IMG/VR virus record: IMGVR_UViG_3300020420_000018 | Span: 1 to 56,210 of that record | Length of the DNA: 56,210 bases | Strand: one strand, 5' to 3' | Source of the DNA: a virus | In this document: piece after piece, positions 43,052 through 49,899 of the stretch | Position numbering within the stretch: position 1 is the first letter of the stretch | How the letters are laid out: each line of letters opens with the position of its first letter | Made by a program: the position numbers and the translations under genes | Notes under the pieces: generated by a model | What the model was told of the DNA's origin: nothing | The model's database searches: none | Seen by the model: only the letters and a program-made list of their open reading frames with translations

Positions 43052-43275
43052 TGACTGAAATGATTGTAGCTTTGCTTATGTTGGTTAACGGAGAAATTAA
43101 AGAAGCACGTATACAACCTTCATTTGGAAAATGTATGGAACGAGGTCGTGTTGCTAAACGTGATTTAAAACTTCTTGGCAAAACAAATGTTAAGTATCAA
43201 TGCATAAAATCTATGGCAGAATTAGAGGATAATATTGATGGATCTAAATCCATTAAAAAGTTAATAATAAAATAA
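43051..43275 (+). CDS. Small secreted/membrane protein, 74 residues
   Basis: MTEMIVALLMLVNGEIKEAR at the start is a short hydrophobic signal; then two Cys (FGKCMERG and YQCIKSM) that may form a disulfide. It resembles short phage proteins with a conserved Cys pair. It ends 2 bases before the 43278 ATG. Function unknown. Confidence 0.5.
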   Translation: MTEMIVALLMLVNGEIKEARIQPSFGKCMERGRVAKRDLKLLGKTNVKYQCIKSMAELEDNIDGSKSIKKLIIK

Positions 43276-43277
43276 TA

Positions 43278-43835
43278 ATGTTAACTAATATTTTTCCAAC
43301 TAAAATAGAAATTATTAATAATTTTTTAACTCAAGACGAAATTAATAATGTTTATTCTTATATTAAAAAACTTACACATACAGATCACTCTGCTATAATT
43401 GGAGAGGGACAATCAACTTACTCACATAATTTAAATTTTTTAAAAGGAGTGCAATTAGAAAAAAAAATAAACGACGAGTTAAAAAAATATTGTAACTCTT
43501 GTGGAATTCAAACAAGTAAGATTAATATGTGTTGGTCTAACATTCAAAAGAAAAATAGTTTTTTAAAAATGCATCATCATGGAGACGCCCCTGTTGTAGG
43601 TGCTATATTTATAAAAACAGATGAGAATAGTAGTAAGCTATGTTTTCAAAATCCTAATCCACATTCTGTGGTAACTAATTATATTATTAATCCTAATCCA
43701 AATATATTATGTTATAAAGTAAAGCCAGGTGATTTATTTATGTTTCCAGGTTGGTTACAACACGGTTCAAATTATGAATTGAATAAATCAGAGGAAAGAG
43801 TAGTATTAAGTTTTAATTGTAAGCACACGGGATAA
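43278..43835 (+). CDS. 2OG-Fe(II) oxygenase
   Basis: A 185-residue protein of the putative 2OG-Fe(II) oxygenase (PF13759-like) style: MHHHGDAPVVGAIFIK (H101-G-D103 as iron ligands), YKVKPGDLFMFPGWLQHGSN with H162, and SEERVVLSFN with R174 as the cosubstrate anchor. All key residues are present. It directly precedes the endolysin candidate. Substrate unknown; such genes are common in marine phages. Confidence 0.75.
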   Translation: MLTNIFPTKIEIINNFLTQDEINNVYSYIKKLTHTDHSAIIGEGQSTYSHNLNFLKGVQLEKKINDELKKYCNSCGIQTSKINMCWSNIQKKNSFLKMHHHGDAPVVGAIFIKTDENSSKLCFQNPNPHSVVTNYIINPNPNILCYKVKPGDLFMFPGWLQHGSNYELNKSEERVVLSFNCKHTG

Positions 43836-43839
43836 TAAA

Positions 43840-44316
43840 ATGAAATTAACACGTAATTTTAGCCTTCAAGAGCTGACAAAATCAGACACTGCAATACGTA
43901 AAGGTATCGACAACGAACCTAACGCAGATCAAATAGATAAATTAAAAATGTTATGCGAAAAAATTTTACAGCCTGTACGTGATCAATTCGGCAGGGTGAA
44001 GGTGACAAGCGGCTATCGTAGCCCAGAGTTATGTGTTGCTATCGGCAGTAGTATTAATTCACAGCATGCCAAAGCCGAGGCCGTCGACTTTGAAGTGTTA
44101 GGTGTCGACAACGCAGAAGTTGCAGATTGGGTAAAGATGAACTGTGAAACAGACCAGCTAATACTTGAATACTACACACCAGGAGAACCTAACTCGGGGT
44201 GGATACATGCAAGTTGGATACCATTTCAACCAAGAGCACAATACATGAGAGCGTATAGAGAAGATAAAAAAACAAAATACAAACCGATTACAGGAAAGGC
44301 AGTAGATTTAGTATAA
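43840..44316 (+). CDS. M15 peptidase, endolysin candidate
   Basis: A 158-residue protein with the Peptidase_M15_3 pattern: starts MKLTRNFSLQELTKSDTA, has RVKVTSGYRSPELCVAIGSS, SQHAKAEAVDFEVLG (H and D zinc ligands) and SGWIHASWIPF with the third ligand. Such L,D- or D-Ala-D-Ala peptidases cut peptidoglycan stem peptides at lysis. No signal peptide, so export would need a holin. Context: five small membrane proteins upstream. Confidence 0.8.
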   Translation: MKLTRNFSLQELTKSDTAIRKGIDNEPNADQIDKLKMLCEKILQPVRDQFGRVKVTSGYRSPELCVAIGSSINSQHAKAEAVDFEVLGVDNAEVADWVKMNCETDQLILEYYTPGEPNSGWIHASWIPFQPRAQYMRAYREDKKTKYKPITGKAVDLV

Positions 44317-44318
44317 GA

Positions 44319-44795
44319 ATGAAAGATATTATGGTTGTAGATAATTTCTTTAACGAGAAAGAGTTAAATATATTAATTAATAATTTAGATAAAATTAATT
44401 ATGAGGGTGATCAAAATGAATTAGGTAATTATGGATTTGGTCATAAATTTAATCCAGATGAAACTAATCAATGGTTATTTGACAAAATAAAAAATGTTTT
44501 TTTAAAAGAAAAAGATTTAAAACCGCTCTCGTCTGCTATTAGAATAAGATATAATTCTAAAAAAGTTTTGCCTCATATTGATAATGAAAGTAAATATAAT
44601 TTTTTATGTTACCTTAAAGGAAAAGAGTTAATGTACAATGGAACTGGTTTTTATAATGACAAAAAGGATTTAGATAGATATATTGGCTTTAAGGAAAATA
44701 GAGCTATGTTTTTTAATTCACATATTTATCATACAGATCTTCAAGCTTTAGGTGAAAGTAGTCCAAGGTACACTTTAGGAATTTTTTATGGGTAA
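44319..44795 (+). CDS. 2OG-Fe(II) oxygenase-like protein
   Basis: A 158-residue protein. VLPHIDNESKYNFLCYLKG has H86-I-D88; the second half has FFNSHIYHTDLQALGESSPRYTLGIFYG with H138 and R150. It starts MKDIMVVDNFFNEKELNILI, as prolyl-hydroxylase-like proteins do. Complete triad with anchor. Three bases after the endolysin stop, so read together. Substrate unknown. Confidence 0.7.
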   Translation: MKDIMVVDNFFNEKELNILINNLDKINYEGDQNELGNYGFGHKFNPDETNQWLFDKIKNVFLKEKDLKPLSSAIRIRYNSKKVLPHIDNESKYNFLCYLKGKELMYNGTGFYNDKKDLDRYIGFKENRAMFFNSHIYHTDLQALGESSPRYTLGIFYG

Positions 44796-45012
44796 TAAAA
44801 CATTTAAAGTATTTCAAAAAATAGACACTGTTCATGGTTATTGTGAAGAGTGTGAAGAAGATTCAATACTCGTTGCAATTGTATCTGATTTTTATAGATG
44901 CACAAATTGTGGAGCAGATACTAGACAACACATCAATGGTAGTATAAGGTATTTAAAGTTGAGTGAAAGTGATAAAGCATACATAAAAGCAAATGGCCAA
45001 GAGAACATTTAA
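44788..45012 (+). CDS. Zinc-ribbon protein, 74 residues
   Basis: Two Cys pairs, YCEECEEDS and YRCTNCGADT, 17 residues apart, form a zinc ribbon between strands. It starts MGNKTFKVFQKID and ends charged. Overlaps the previous stop and the next start. Could regulate transcription or be a small adaptor; no further evidence. Confidence 0.6.
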   Translation: MGNKTFKVFQKIDTVHGYCEECEEDSILVAIVSDFYRCTNCGADTRQHINGSIRYLKLSESDKAYIKANGQENI

Positions 45013-45130
45013 ACATTTTACACCTAGAGATAAGCCTAAGAAAAGGCCTGGACGCCACAAAAAGAATTTAAATAAACATGCAAAACGCGATTATAAACCG
45101 TATAACCGACAAGGCCGACGAGCTAGCTAG
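44993..45130 (+). CDS. 45-residue Lys/Arg-rich protein
   Basis: MAKRTFKHFTPRDKPKKRPG then RHKKNLNKHAKRDYKPYNRQ: a strongly basic peptide whose form (KRPGRHKKNLNK) I have met in cyanophage and marine phage genomes. Overlaps the previous gene by 20 bases. Possible nucleic-acid binding; function unknown. Confidence 0.5.
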   Translation: MAKRTFKHFTPRDKPKKRPGRHKKNLNKHAKRDYKPYNRQGRRAS

Positions 45131-45197
45131 GCAATACAACATATCCCAAAAGAAAAACTTGACAGCTCTTGTAAAATTATATAAATATCCTATATGA
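45078..45197 (+). CDS. 39-residue putative peptide in another frame
   Basis: ATG 45078 inside the previous gene (+1 frame): MQNAIINRITDKADELARQYN then ISQKKNLTALVKLYKYPI. A helical peptide, plausible by codon use but overlapping 53 bases with its neighbour and lying across the 45159 promoter. I keep it as a weak call. Confidence 0.35.
   Translation: MQNAIINRITDKADELARQYNISQKKNLTALVKLYKYPI
45159..45187 (+). promoter_or_regulatory. Promoter before the RHH-like regulator
   Basis: Perfect TTGACA (45159-45164), then TATAAA at 45180-45185 (15-base spacer) or TAAATA at 45182-45187 (17-base spacer). The 11-base motif ATATCCTATAT (45185-45195) overlaps the -10 and the likely start point, and recurs at 52136. 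Confidence 0.6.
45185..45195. promoter_or_regulatory. Operator-like motif ATATCCTATAT, copy 1
   Basis: Eleven bases identical to 52136-52146. Both copies lie at the -10/start region of a TTGACA promoter, though in opposite orientation relative to transcription. The related palindrome at 52943-52959 shares the TATAGGA/TCCTATA half. Candidate binding site for a phage regulator. Confidence 0.45.
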
Positions 45198-45221
45198 TTG
45201 TATATAACAAAAGGAAAGATG

Positions 45222-45401
45222 ATGACAGATATAAGTAAATACAAAAGTCTCGCAGTCGATCACGCCTGCTATGATAAGATTGATAAGATGACCAAGGTCC
45301 TGGCACCAGGGATCACCCTATCAAGAGCACAAGTGATTAGAATGTTAGTAGATGAGAAAGCAAAAAAGTTAAATGGCAAAATACGAAGTAAGAGCGGTTA
45401 A
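45222..45401 (+). CDS. Ribbon-helix-helix-like regulator
   Basis: 59 residues from ATG 45222, with AAGGAA upstream (45219 also possible). MTDISKYKSLAVDHACYDKI has the short basic strand then LAPGITLSRAQVIRMLVDEK the two-helix part of an RHH or Arc/MetJ-type DNA-binding fold. It would bind as a dimer. It is the first gene after a strong promoter with an operator-like motif, so autoregulation is plausible. Confidence 0.55.
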   Translation: MTDISKYKSLAVDHACYDKIDKMTKVLAPGITLSRAQVIRMLVDEKAKKLNGKIRSKSG

Positions 45402-45684
45402 CGTAATAGGAGAAAGTAAAGATCCTATCAAGTCTCTTTGGAGAAACGTTTTAATTGTAGCTCTGGAGGATGCAATAGGTAGAGGTTTTTATTCTTATGG
45501 TAGATTTTATCAGAAAAGATTTATGGAATCTGCTCGTAATTATTTTTTAGAGCCTAATGCAGATTTTAAATCTGTCTGTACGTTCGCAGGTTTTGATCAT
45601 GAGTATGTAAGAATGAAAGCAAAGAAATATTTTAAGGAGAAAGCAAATGAAAAGAAAGATTATCTGCAGAGTATGCAATGGTAA
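45373..45684 (+). CDS. 103-residue helical protein
   Basis: MAKYEVRAVNVIGESKDPIK onward, helical, with WRNVLIVALEDAIGRGFYSYG and CTFAGFDHEYVRMKAKKYF, the latter looking like a helix-turn-helix. It follows the RHH-like gene with a 29-base overlap. Possibly a DNA-binding partner or antiterminator; uncertain. Confidence 0.5.
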   Translation: MAKYEVRAVNVIGESKDPIKSLWRNVLIVALEDAIGRGFYSYGRFYQKRFMESARNYFLEPNADFKSVCTFAGFDHEYVRMKAKKYFKEKANEKKDYLQSMQW

Positions 45685-45802
45685 TGGATTTGTTCGTGTG
45701 CCATTTGAACAAGCATACGAAGAACAGTGGGCTGATTGTGAATTTTGCAACAACCAAGGTGAAGTAGAAGAAGAGGAGGAACAGAATGATACAACCCAGT
45801 GA
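45647..45802 (+). CDS. 51-residue DnaJ-type zinc finger protein
   Basis: CRVCNGNGFVRVPFEQAYEE then WADCEFCNNQGEVEEEEE: two CxxC knuckles, the first followed by NGNG and the second by NNQG, as in half of a DnaJ Cys-rich region (CxxCxGxG). Strong AAGGAG site. The tail is very acidic. Could bind unfolded proteins or nucleic acids; function unknown. Confidence 0.55.
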   Translation: MKRKIICRVCNGNGFVRVPFEQAYEEQWADCEFCNNQGEVEEEEEQNDTTQ

Positions 45803-45920
45803 CAAAGAAAAAATAAAATTTTTACAAGGTGTGTGTAAACGCGCAGGTAAACAAATTAAATTATTACAAGATACAATAACTAAATTAGAAAAGAGGTTAC
45901 ATGAAAAGAGCAATACTTGA
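45786..45920 (+). CDS. 44-residue helical peptide
   Basis: MIQPSDKEKIKFLQGVCKRA then GKQIKLLQDTITKLEKRLHE; one amphipathic coiled-coil helix. GAGGAGG precedes the ATG. It overlaps both neighbours by 17 and 20 bases. Function unknown. Confidence 0.5.
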   Translation: MIQPSDKEKIKFLQGVCKRAGKQIKLLQDTITKLEKRLHEKSNT

Positions 45921-46110
45921 TGCATTAGAGGCGCAGTACCAGGCTGACATTGCCCATGCTGATGCTACGTTAAAAATATATTTAGAAGGATCTGTTGGTA
46001 TTGGAGAACATCCTCAACACGTTGAAGAGTGTAATAAACTTGTTGATAAGATAGCTAATGCCAAAGAAAAATTAGAAGTCTTAAAAGAATTTGAGCCGGA
46101 GAAGTTATGA
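45901..46110 (+). CDS. 69-residue helical protein
   Basis: MKRAILDALEAQYQADIAHADATLKIYLEG, then HPQHVEECNKLVDKIANAKE; two helices likely forming a hairpin. It resembles a small conserved protein in marine phages. Overlaps the previous and next genes. Function unknown. Confidence 0.55.
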   Translation: MKRAILDALEAQYQADIAHADATLKIYLEGSVGIGEHPQHVEECNKLVDKIANAKEKLEVLKEFEPEKL

Positions 46111-46694
46111 TAAAAGGTGATAGTGAAGAGTATGAATTGTTAGAGAAGTGGGCTAAGTTTGATTGTCAAGGTCACTACAGCTGTGAGATAGGTGTACGTC
46201 AAGGTCTTGGCTCTAAAATAATAATGGATAACGTTGTAAATAATTATATGCATGTAGGTATCGATCCTTATGGTGACTTGTCTTACCAACATTACGATGA
46301 AAAGTTTACAAAGAACTGGCCACAACGATGGCGTGGTAAGTTTAGAACAGACTACACTGATGAAATGAGAGATACTTTGCTTAACGATTTTAAAGAGTAT
46401 CGTAACAATGGTAAATTTGTATTAGCTAACATGACTGATACTATGTTTATGTGCCATCCTGATTGGAATGAGAAGACTTATGCATTTGTACATTTTGACG
46501 GACCACACATGTCTAAGGATGTATTAACAGAAGCGGTTTGGTTTGCTAATCGAGCAGCTCCACATGCACGATTTGTATTTGACGATACAGATAAATTTGA
46601 AATGAGTATAGTTGCATATGCAATGACATTGTTTGGATTTTCTACCCATAGCATGGGTGAAAAGAAATGTTTATTAGCAAGGAATCTTAAATGA
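46107..46694 (+). CDS. Class I SAM methyltransferase-like protein
   Basis: A 195-residue protein. SCEIGVRQGLGSKIIMDN looks like the SAM-binding Gly-rich loop (E-x-G-x-x-x-G-x-x), HVGIDPYGDLSY the second motif, and AFVHFDGPHMSKDVLTEAVW with RFVFDDTDKFEMS the later strands. This is like the Methyltransf_24 group. Target unknown (DNA, protein or small molecule). It overlaps the homing endonuclease by 4 bases. Confidence 0.6.
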   Translation: MIKGDSEEYELLEKWAKFDCQGHYSCEIGVRQGLGSKIIMDNVVNNYMHVGIDPYGDLSYQHYDEKFTKNWPQRWRGKFRTDYTDEMRDTLLNDFKEYRNNGKFVLANMTDTMFMCHPDWNEKTYAFVHFDGPHMSKDVLTEAVWFANRAAPHARFVFDDTDKFEMSIVAYAMTLFGFSTHSMGEKKCLLARNLK

Positions 46695-47131
46695 AAGGTA
46701 TTGCAGAAACTGACAGAGCATACATTGCAGGTCTATTCGATGGTGAAGGTTCAATACATTTTAAACGTGGACCTGAAAAGAAAAAGAGACACAAAGGCGA
46801 CGGCCATCGCATATCAAATAGCTTAAGATTAAATATGGAAATAACCATGACTGATAAGTCTGTCTTGGTTTGGGTACACGAAGTTTTAGGTGTTGGAACT
46901 TTAACTGACAAACCACGTAAGGGTAAACGTAAAGATGGCACGCCGTATTTAAAACAATATAGATGGCGAGTTACATTTCGTGATGCCTTCTATGTGTGTT
47001 GCCTAATCTGGCCCTGGGCGCATACCAAGTTGCCTAAGATACAACAAATCATAGACCATTACGATGCACAGATTATGAATGGTAAGGTGGTTAATTTAGA
47101 AGAATATAAACAAGCTATGAGTTTAGAATGA
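46691..47131 (+). CDS. LAGLIDADG homing endonuclease (single motif)
   Basis: A 146-residue protein with DRAYIAGLFDGEGSIHFKRG, in which AGLFDGEGSI is one LAGLIDADG motif; therefore it should act as a homodimer. The middle is basic, and VTFRDAFYVCCLIWPWAHTK and LPKIQQIIDHYD are typical of the rest of the fold. It is free-standing, between methyltransferase and nuclease genes, without a recognisable intron. It would cut a phage-specific site to spread its own gene. Confidence 0.8.
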   Translation: MKGIAETDRAYIAGLFDGEGSIHFKRGPEKKKRHKGDGHRISNSLRLNMEITMTDKSVLVWVHEVLGVGTLTDKPRKGKRKDGTPYLKQYRWRVTFRDAFYVCCLIWPWAHTKLPKIQQIIDHYDAQIMNGKVVNLEEYKQAMSLE

Positions 47132-47139
47132 TTCTAAAC
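47121..47139. promoter_or_regulatory. Perfect 19-base palindrome, operator-like, copy 1
   Basis: GTTTAGAATGATTCTAAAC, symmetric around its central base. It overlaps the stop codon of the homing endonuclease and precedes the nuclease gene. Twenty of 22 bases of the segment 47124-47145 recur at 52882-52903. Candidate binding site for a dimeric regulator. Confidence 0.45.
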
Positions 47140-47153
47140 TAGAAAGGTTACAT

Positions 47154-47858
47154 ATGCTATGGAACGGAAAGCCAAAGTTTGATTATCAAACTATTAAGAG
47201 AGTAACTTTACCAACTGGTAGGGTTTATGACATAAACGAGGAGAAGTTGCCATCGGTGACTACAATATTAGGAGCCACCAAATCTGAAGAAAGTAAGGCA
47301 AAGTTGGCAGCATGGAGGCAACGAGAAGGCGAAAAAAAGGCAGACCAAATACGTGATGATGCAGCTGCTCGGGGTACAATAATGCATAGAATTCTTGAGG
47401 GATACGTAAAAGGTGAAGGTCACATGGATCTATCTGATTTAGGTCAGGAGGCAGGCACCATGGCTCAAAACATCATCGATAAAGGCCATTTCAGCCCTCT
47501 CACAGAGGTTTGGGGCCTAGAGATGCCTCTATGGTACCCGGGACTATATGCGGGCGCCTCAGACGTTGCTGGTGTATATGAAGGCCGGGAGGCTATTATA
47601 GATTTTAAGCAATCTAATAAATACAAAAAGCGTGAGTGGATTGACGATTATTTTGTACAATGCGCGGCCTACGCCACGGCTCACAACTACGTTTATGGAA
47701 CTCACATAGATTCTGGAGTGATTCTAATCAGCGTTAAGGGTGGCGATGTTTTAAGATACGTGAGTTATGGTAAGGAATTTCAACACTTTATGTTCGAATG
47801 GTTAAGAAGAGTTGACCTATATTACAAGCTTCAGGCATCAGGGACCAAGAACCCATAG
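47154..47858 (+). CDS. RecB/Cas4-like PD-(D/E)XK exonuclease
   Basis: A 234-residue protein. Helical N-terminal part with LPSVTTILGATKSEESKAKL and AAARGTIMHRILEGYVKGEG (about 70-89, R-G-x-x-x-H motif), then LYAGASDVAGVYEGREAIIDFKQSNKYKKR (D and D-x-K catalytic residues, about 137-166), and DDYFVQCAAYATAHNYVYG. These are the features of Cas4/RecB nucleases in phages, which process DNA ends or degrade host DNA. AAAGG lies upstream. Confidence 0.8.
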   Translation: MLWNGKPKFDYQTIKRVTLPTGRVYDINEEKLPSVTTILGATKSEESKAKLAAWRQREGEKKADQIRDDAAARGTIMHRILEGYVKGEGHMDLSDLGQEAGTMAQNIIDKGHFSPLTEVWGLEMPLWYPGLYAGASDVAGVYEGREAIIDFKQSNKYKKREWIDDYFVQCAAYATAHNYVYGTHIDSGVILISVKGGDVLRYVSYGKEFQHFMFEWLRRVDLYYKLQASGTKNP

Positions 47859-48077
47859 AGTATTCTGTATGAGATTTATGTTTATAAAAAAATTTTTGAA
47901 AAATATAGTGATACAATGCTACAATAGGCTAAAACTGTTGATATTATTGAATAATAGCTTGTTACAATGCTGTTACAATGTGCTTCAGTCTGCTACAGGG
48001 ATTTTCCCTACGCGCGCGCGTGAAAAGCTTTTTTACAAAAGCCATTTCTCATGTATAAAACTCTATGGAAGGAAATC
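47859..48077. other. 219-base non-coding segment: iteron-like repeats, hairpin and CG tract
   Basis: No convincing gene. TACAATG occurs at 47912, 47963 and 47974, with TACAATA at 47920, all in AT-rich DNA. AGGGA-TTT-TCCCT (47997-48009) forms a hairpin, directly followed by the palindrome ACGCGCGCGCGT (48010-48021). The set resembles a replication origin or control region; origin function is not shown. Confidence 0.45.
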
Positions 48078-48722
48078 ATGACAGAAACAAGAAGAATAGA
48101 ATATAGATTTTTACATTGGGGTCCGTTCGTATGTCATTACATACTAACCCCGGAAGAATTAACGTTCCTTAGAAAATTAAAAGGCAAAGAAGATTATAGA
48201 AAAAATTTAGCAGGTCATTTAGAAAAAGAAAAATCTTTAGATAAAAAAGATGTTTATAATATTTTACTCCCTTATTTAAATAGTTATGCTCAAGGTTACC
48301 AAGATTATAGAGCTCAGCCATTATGTAATGGATTTGAAATGATAACAGCTTGGATTAATCATCAAAAGAAAAACGAGTTTAATCCTCCTCACACACATGA
48401 TGGTCATCTGTCTTTTGTAATATACACAGAAATACCAGAGGGGCTGCATAAAGAGTGTCATACAAGTTCAGCCAGCAGTCCAGGTCCAGGTTGTATAACT
48501 TTTGATTTTAATCTTTCAGGTAATGGTTTAAATAAATTTTTCTTACAAACACATTCACATTTACCATCAGTAGGAGATATGTTTATTTTCCCTGCCGGTT
48601 TACCACATTGGGTTTACCCTTTTAAAACAACTGAAGGAGAAAGAATTTCTATATCGGGAAATATAGATTTAATAGACGGTGATAAAACATTAACAGCAAG
48701 AAATGATAGCAAAGAAAAGTAA
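48078..48722 (+). CDS. 2OG-Fe(II) oxygenase (PF13759-like)
   Basis: I chose ATG 48078 with AAGGAA upstream; 214 residues. FNPPHTHDGHLSFVIYTEIP carries the H-x-H-D cluster (H105, H107, D108), and SVGDMFIFPAGLPHWVYPF the third ligand (H177) with R189 in GERISISGNI. The family acts on unknown substrates in phages and bacteria. Middle segment has a Ser/Pro-rich insertion (SSASSPGPG). First gene after the iteron-like segment. Confidence 0.7.
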   Translation: MTETRRIEYRFLHWGPFVCHYILTPEELTFLRKLKGKEDYRKNLAGHLEKEKSLDKKDVYNILLPYLNSYAQGYQDYRAQPLCNGFEMITAWINHQKKNEFNPPHTHDGHLSFVIYTEIPEGLHKECHTSSASSPGPGCITFDFNLSGNGLNKFFLQTHSHLPSVGDMFIFPAGLPHWVYPFKTTEGERISISGNIDLIDGDKTLTARNDSKEK

Positions 48723-48987
48723 ATACAAATCAGTCGTTATAAAAAAGAAACGATATTATTTTTATAAGATCACGTGGGTTGATCCGACGGGAGATTCTGG
48801 GCACGCGACAGCTCATGACTCATTAGGTTTAACACCTTCTGTTATGATAACTCATGCGTATCTTTTTGATCAAAATAAAAAAAATGTCTGGACGTTTGCT
48901 AGTTATGAAGATAATGATGAATTATTCTCCGACAGGAACGTCTTCCCCAAGGGCTGCATCGTCAAGATGGAGAGAGTCCTTCTCTGA
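48703..48987 (+). CDS. 94-residue protein of unknown function
   Basis: Starts MIAKKSKYKSVVIKKKRYYF; then ITWVDPTGDSGHATAHDSLG, VMITHAYLFDQNKKNVWTFA and DRNVFPKGCIVKM. A compact beta-type fold seen in marine phages. Its last 66 bases overlap the convergent small terminase gene on the other strand. Function unknown. Confidence 0.6.
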   Translation: MIAKKSKYKSVVIKKKRYYFYKITWVDPTGDSGHATAHDSLGLTPSVMITHAYLFDQNKKNVWTFASYEDNDELFSDRNVFPKGCIVKMERVLL

Positions 48988-49488
48988 TTCTTTTTTCTTT
49001 TCTTTTTCTTGTACTTGCTCTTTTAATTCTTCAAACGGCACATTTTCTAGTATCGGAGAGTAATCGTCTATTATCTTTTTCATTCTTGATTCTAACTCTT
49101 CTGTTGTTAAGTCTTCTAGTTTTCCTGTACGAATTATTTTTTGTTCTATATACAGACCCGCAGCTTTTCCTCGTGCGACCTCTGCATTTACCGCAGCTGA
49201 CCACGCTCCCTTCTTAAGAGCTTCTTTTCTAATCTGACCTAACTCTGCAATATGTTTTTCATAAGTGACTTCATATTTTTTCTGCCACTCTTCTCTTAAT
49301 TCACCAATGTATTTAACAACCAGTGGATACAACTTTGGATTCTGTAATTTACTTGCGTATTGTCTAGCTGAGTCTTTTGCAAAACCTGCATTGACAGCAC
49401 ACTGCGTAGCTGTTTCTCTACCTTCGTTTGTTACCAACTCGTAGGCAAATTTCATTTGTTGTTCAGTTAATTTTTTTGGTACTCCCAT
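48922..49488 (-). CDS. terS: Terminase small subunit
   Basis: A 188-residue protein on the minus strand. MGVPKKLTEQQMKFAYELVTNEGR and CAVNAGFAKDSARQYASKLQ form the helix-turn-helix of Terminase_2-type small subunits that recognise the packaging site. It continues with KYIGELREEWQKKYEVTYEK and an acidic C-terminus (KEKKKESEKDSLHLDDAALG). The large subunit is 4.3 kb away on the other strand, an unusual separation. Preceded by a short coupled ORF. Confidence 0.75.
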   Translation of the reverse strand: MGVPKKLTEQQMKFAYELVTNEGRETATQCAVNAGFAKDSARQYASKLQNPKLYPLVVKYIGELREEWQKKYEVTYEKHIAELGQIRKEALKKGAWSAAVNAEVARGKAAGLYIEQKIIRTGKLEDLTTEELESRMKKIIDDYSPILENVPFEELKEQVQEKEKKKESEKDSLHLDDAALGEDVPVGE

Positions 49489-49636
49489 TTAATTTTTCCA
49501 TTTCTATATTATCTGATTGAGCATTAGCTTGTGATGCTTTCTTTTTTTTAAATATCTCATCAAATCTTTTCCTATAAAGATCAGTGGACACTCTTGATTT
49601 ACCATCCCACTGTCTTCCTTTTTCTTGTTTAGTCAT
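49463..49636 (-). CDS. 57-residue ORF upstream of terS
   Basis: MTKQEKGRQWDGKSRVSTDL then YRKRFDEIFKKKKASQANAQ; a small basic protein whose form (GRQWDGKSR) recurs upstream of small terminases in marine phages. It overlaps terS by 26 bases on the same strand. Function unknown. Its start is 38 bases from the divergent 49675 gene. Confidence 0.6.
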   Translation of the reverse strand: MTKQEKGRQWDGKSRVSTDLYRKRFDEIFKKKKASQANAQSDNIEMEKLNGSTKKIN

Positions 49637-49638
49637 AC

Positions 49639-49667
49639 TTGATATTTAGTACAACTTCGTCTATAAA
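49639..49667 (+). promoter_or_regulatory. Promoter giving a likely leaderless mRNA for 49675
   Basis: TTGATA (49639-49644), 17-base spacer, TATAAA (49662-49667), then TCAACCT and the ATG at 49675. The expected start of transcription coincides with the A of ATG, so the mRNA would have little or no leader. No Shine-Dalgarno is present, consistent with that. Confidence 0.55.
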
Positions 49668-49674
49668 TCAACCT

Positions 49675-49899
49675 ATGTTTACTGGAAAGGTATTAAGACA
49701 AGCATTAGATAAATTTTTAAAAAGTGAGGTGGCAGCCAACGCTAGAGTACAAGTTATTCTGCCAAACGGTGAGTTCTACGACATTACAGGTGTGAAGCTG
49801 TTAGAAAATAAATTAATTGGTGTAAGAGAGTCACATAGACTTGCCATTACTATATCCCCTGAACAGTGGAAAATGGGTAAAGTTATCAAAAAACTATGA
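49675..49899 (+). CDS. 74-residue protein of unknown function
   Basis: MFTGKVLRQALDKFLKSEVA, then RVQVILPNGEFYDITGVKLL and HRLAITISPEQWKMGKVI: a helix followed by a beta sheet. It resembles a small conserved marine-phage protein. Start at 49675 chosen because of the promoter and the lack of any other ATG. Shares 4 bases with the next gene. Confidence 0.6.
   Translation: MFTGKVLRQALDKFLKSEVAANARVQVILPNGEFYDITGVKLLENKLIGVRESHRLAITISPEQWKMGKVIKKL

Noticed and set aside
47812-48081. ORF of 89 residues across the iteron-like segment
   Set aside because: It begins inside the nuclease gene, has odd composition and would span the repeats, hairpin and CG tract; I read this segment as non-coding.
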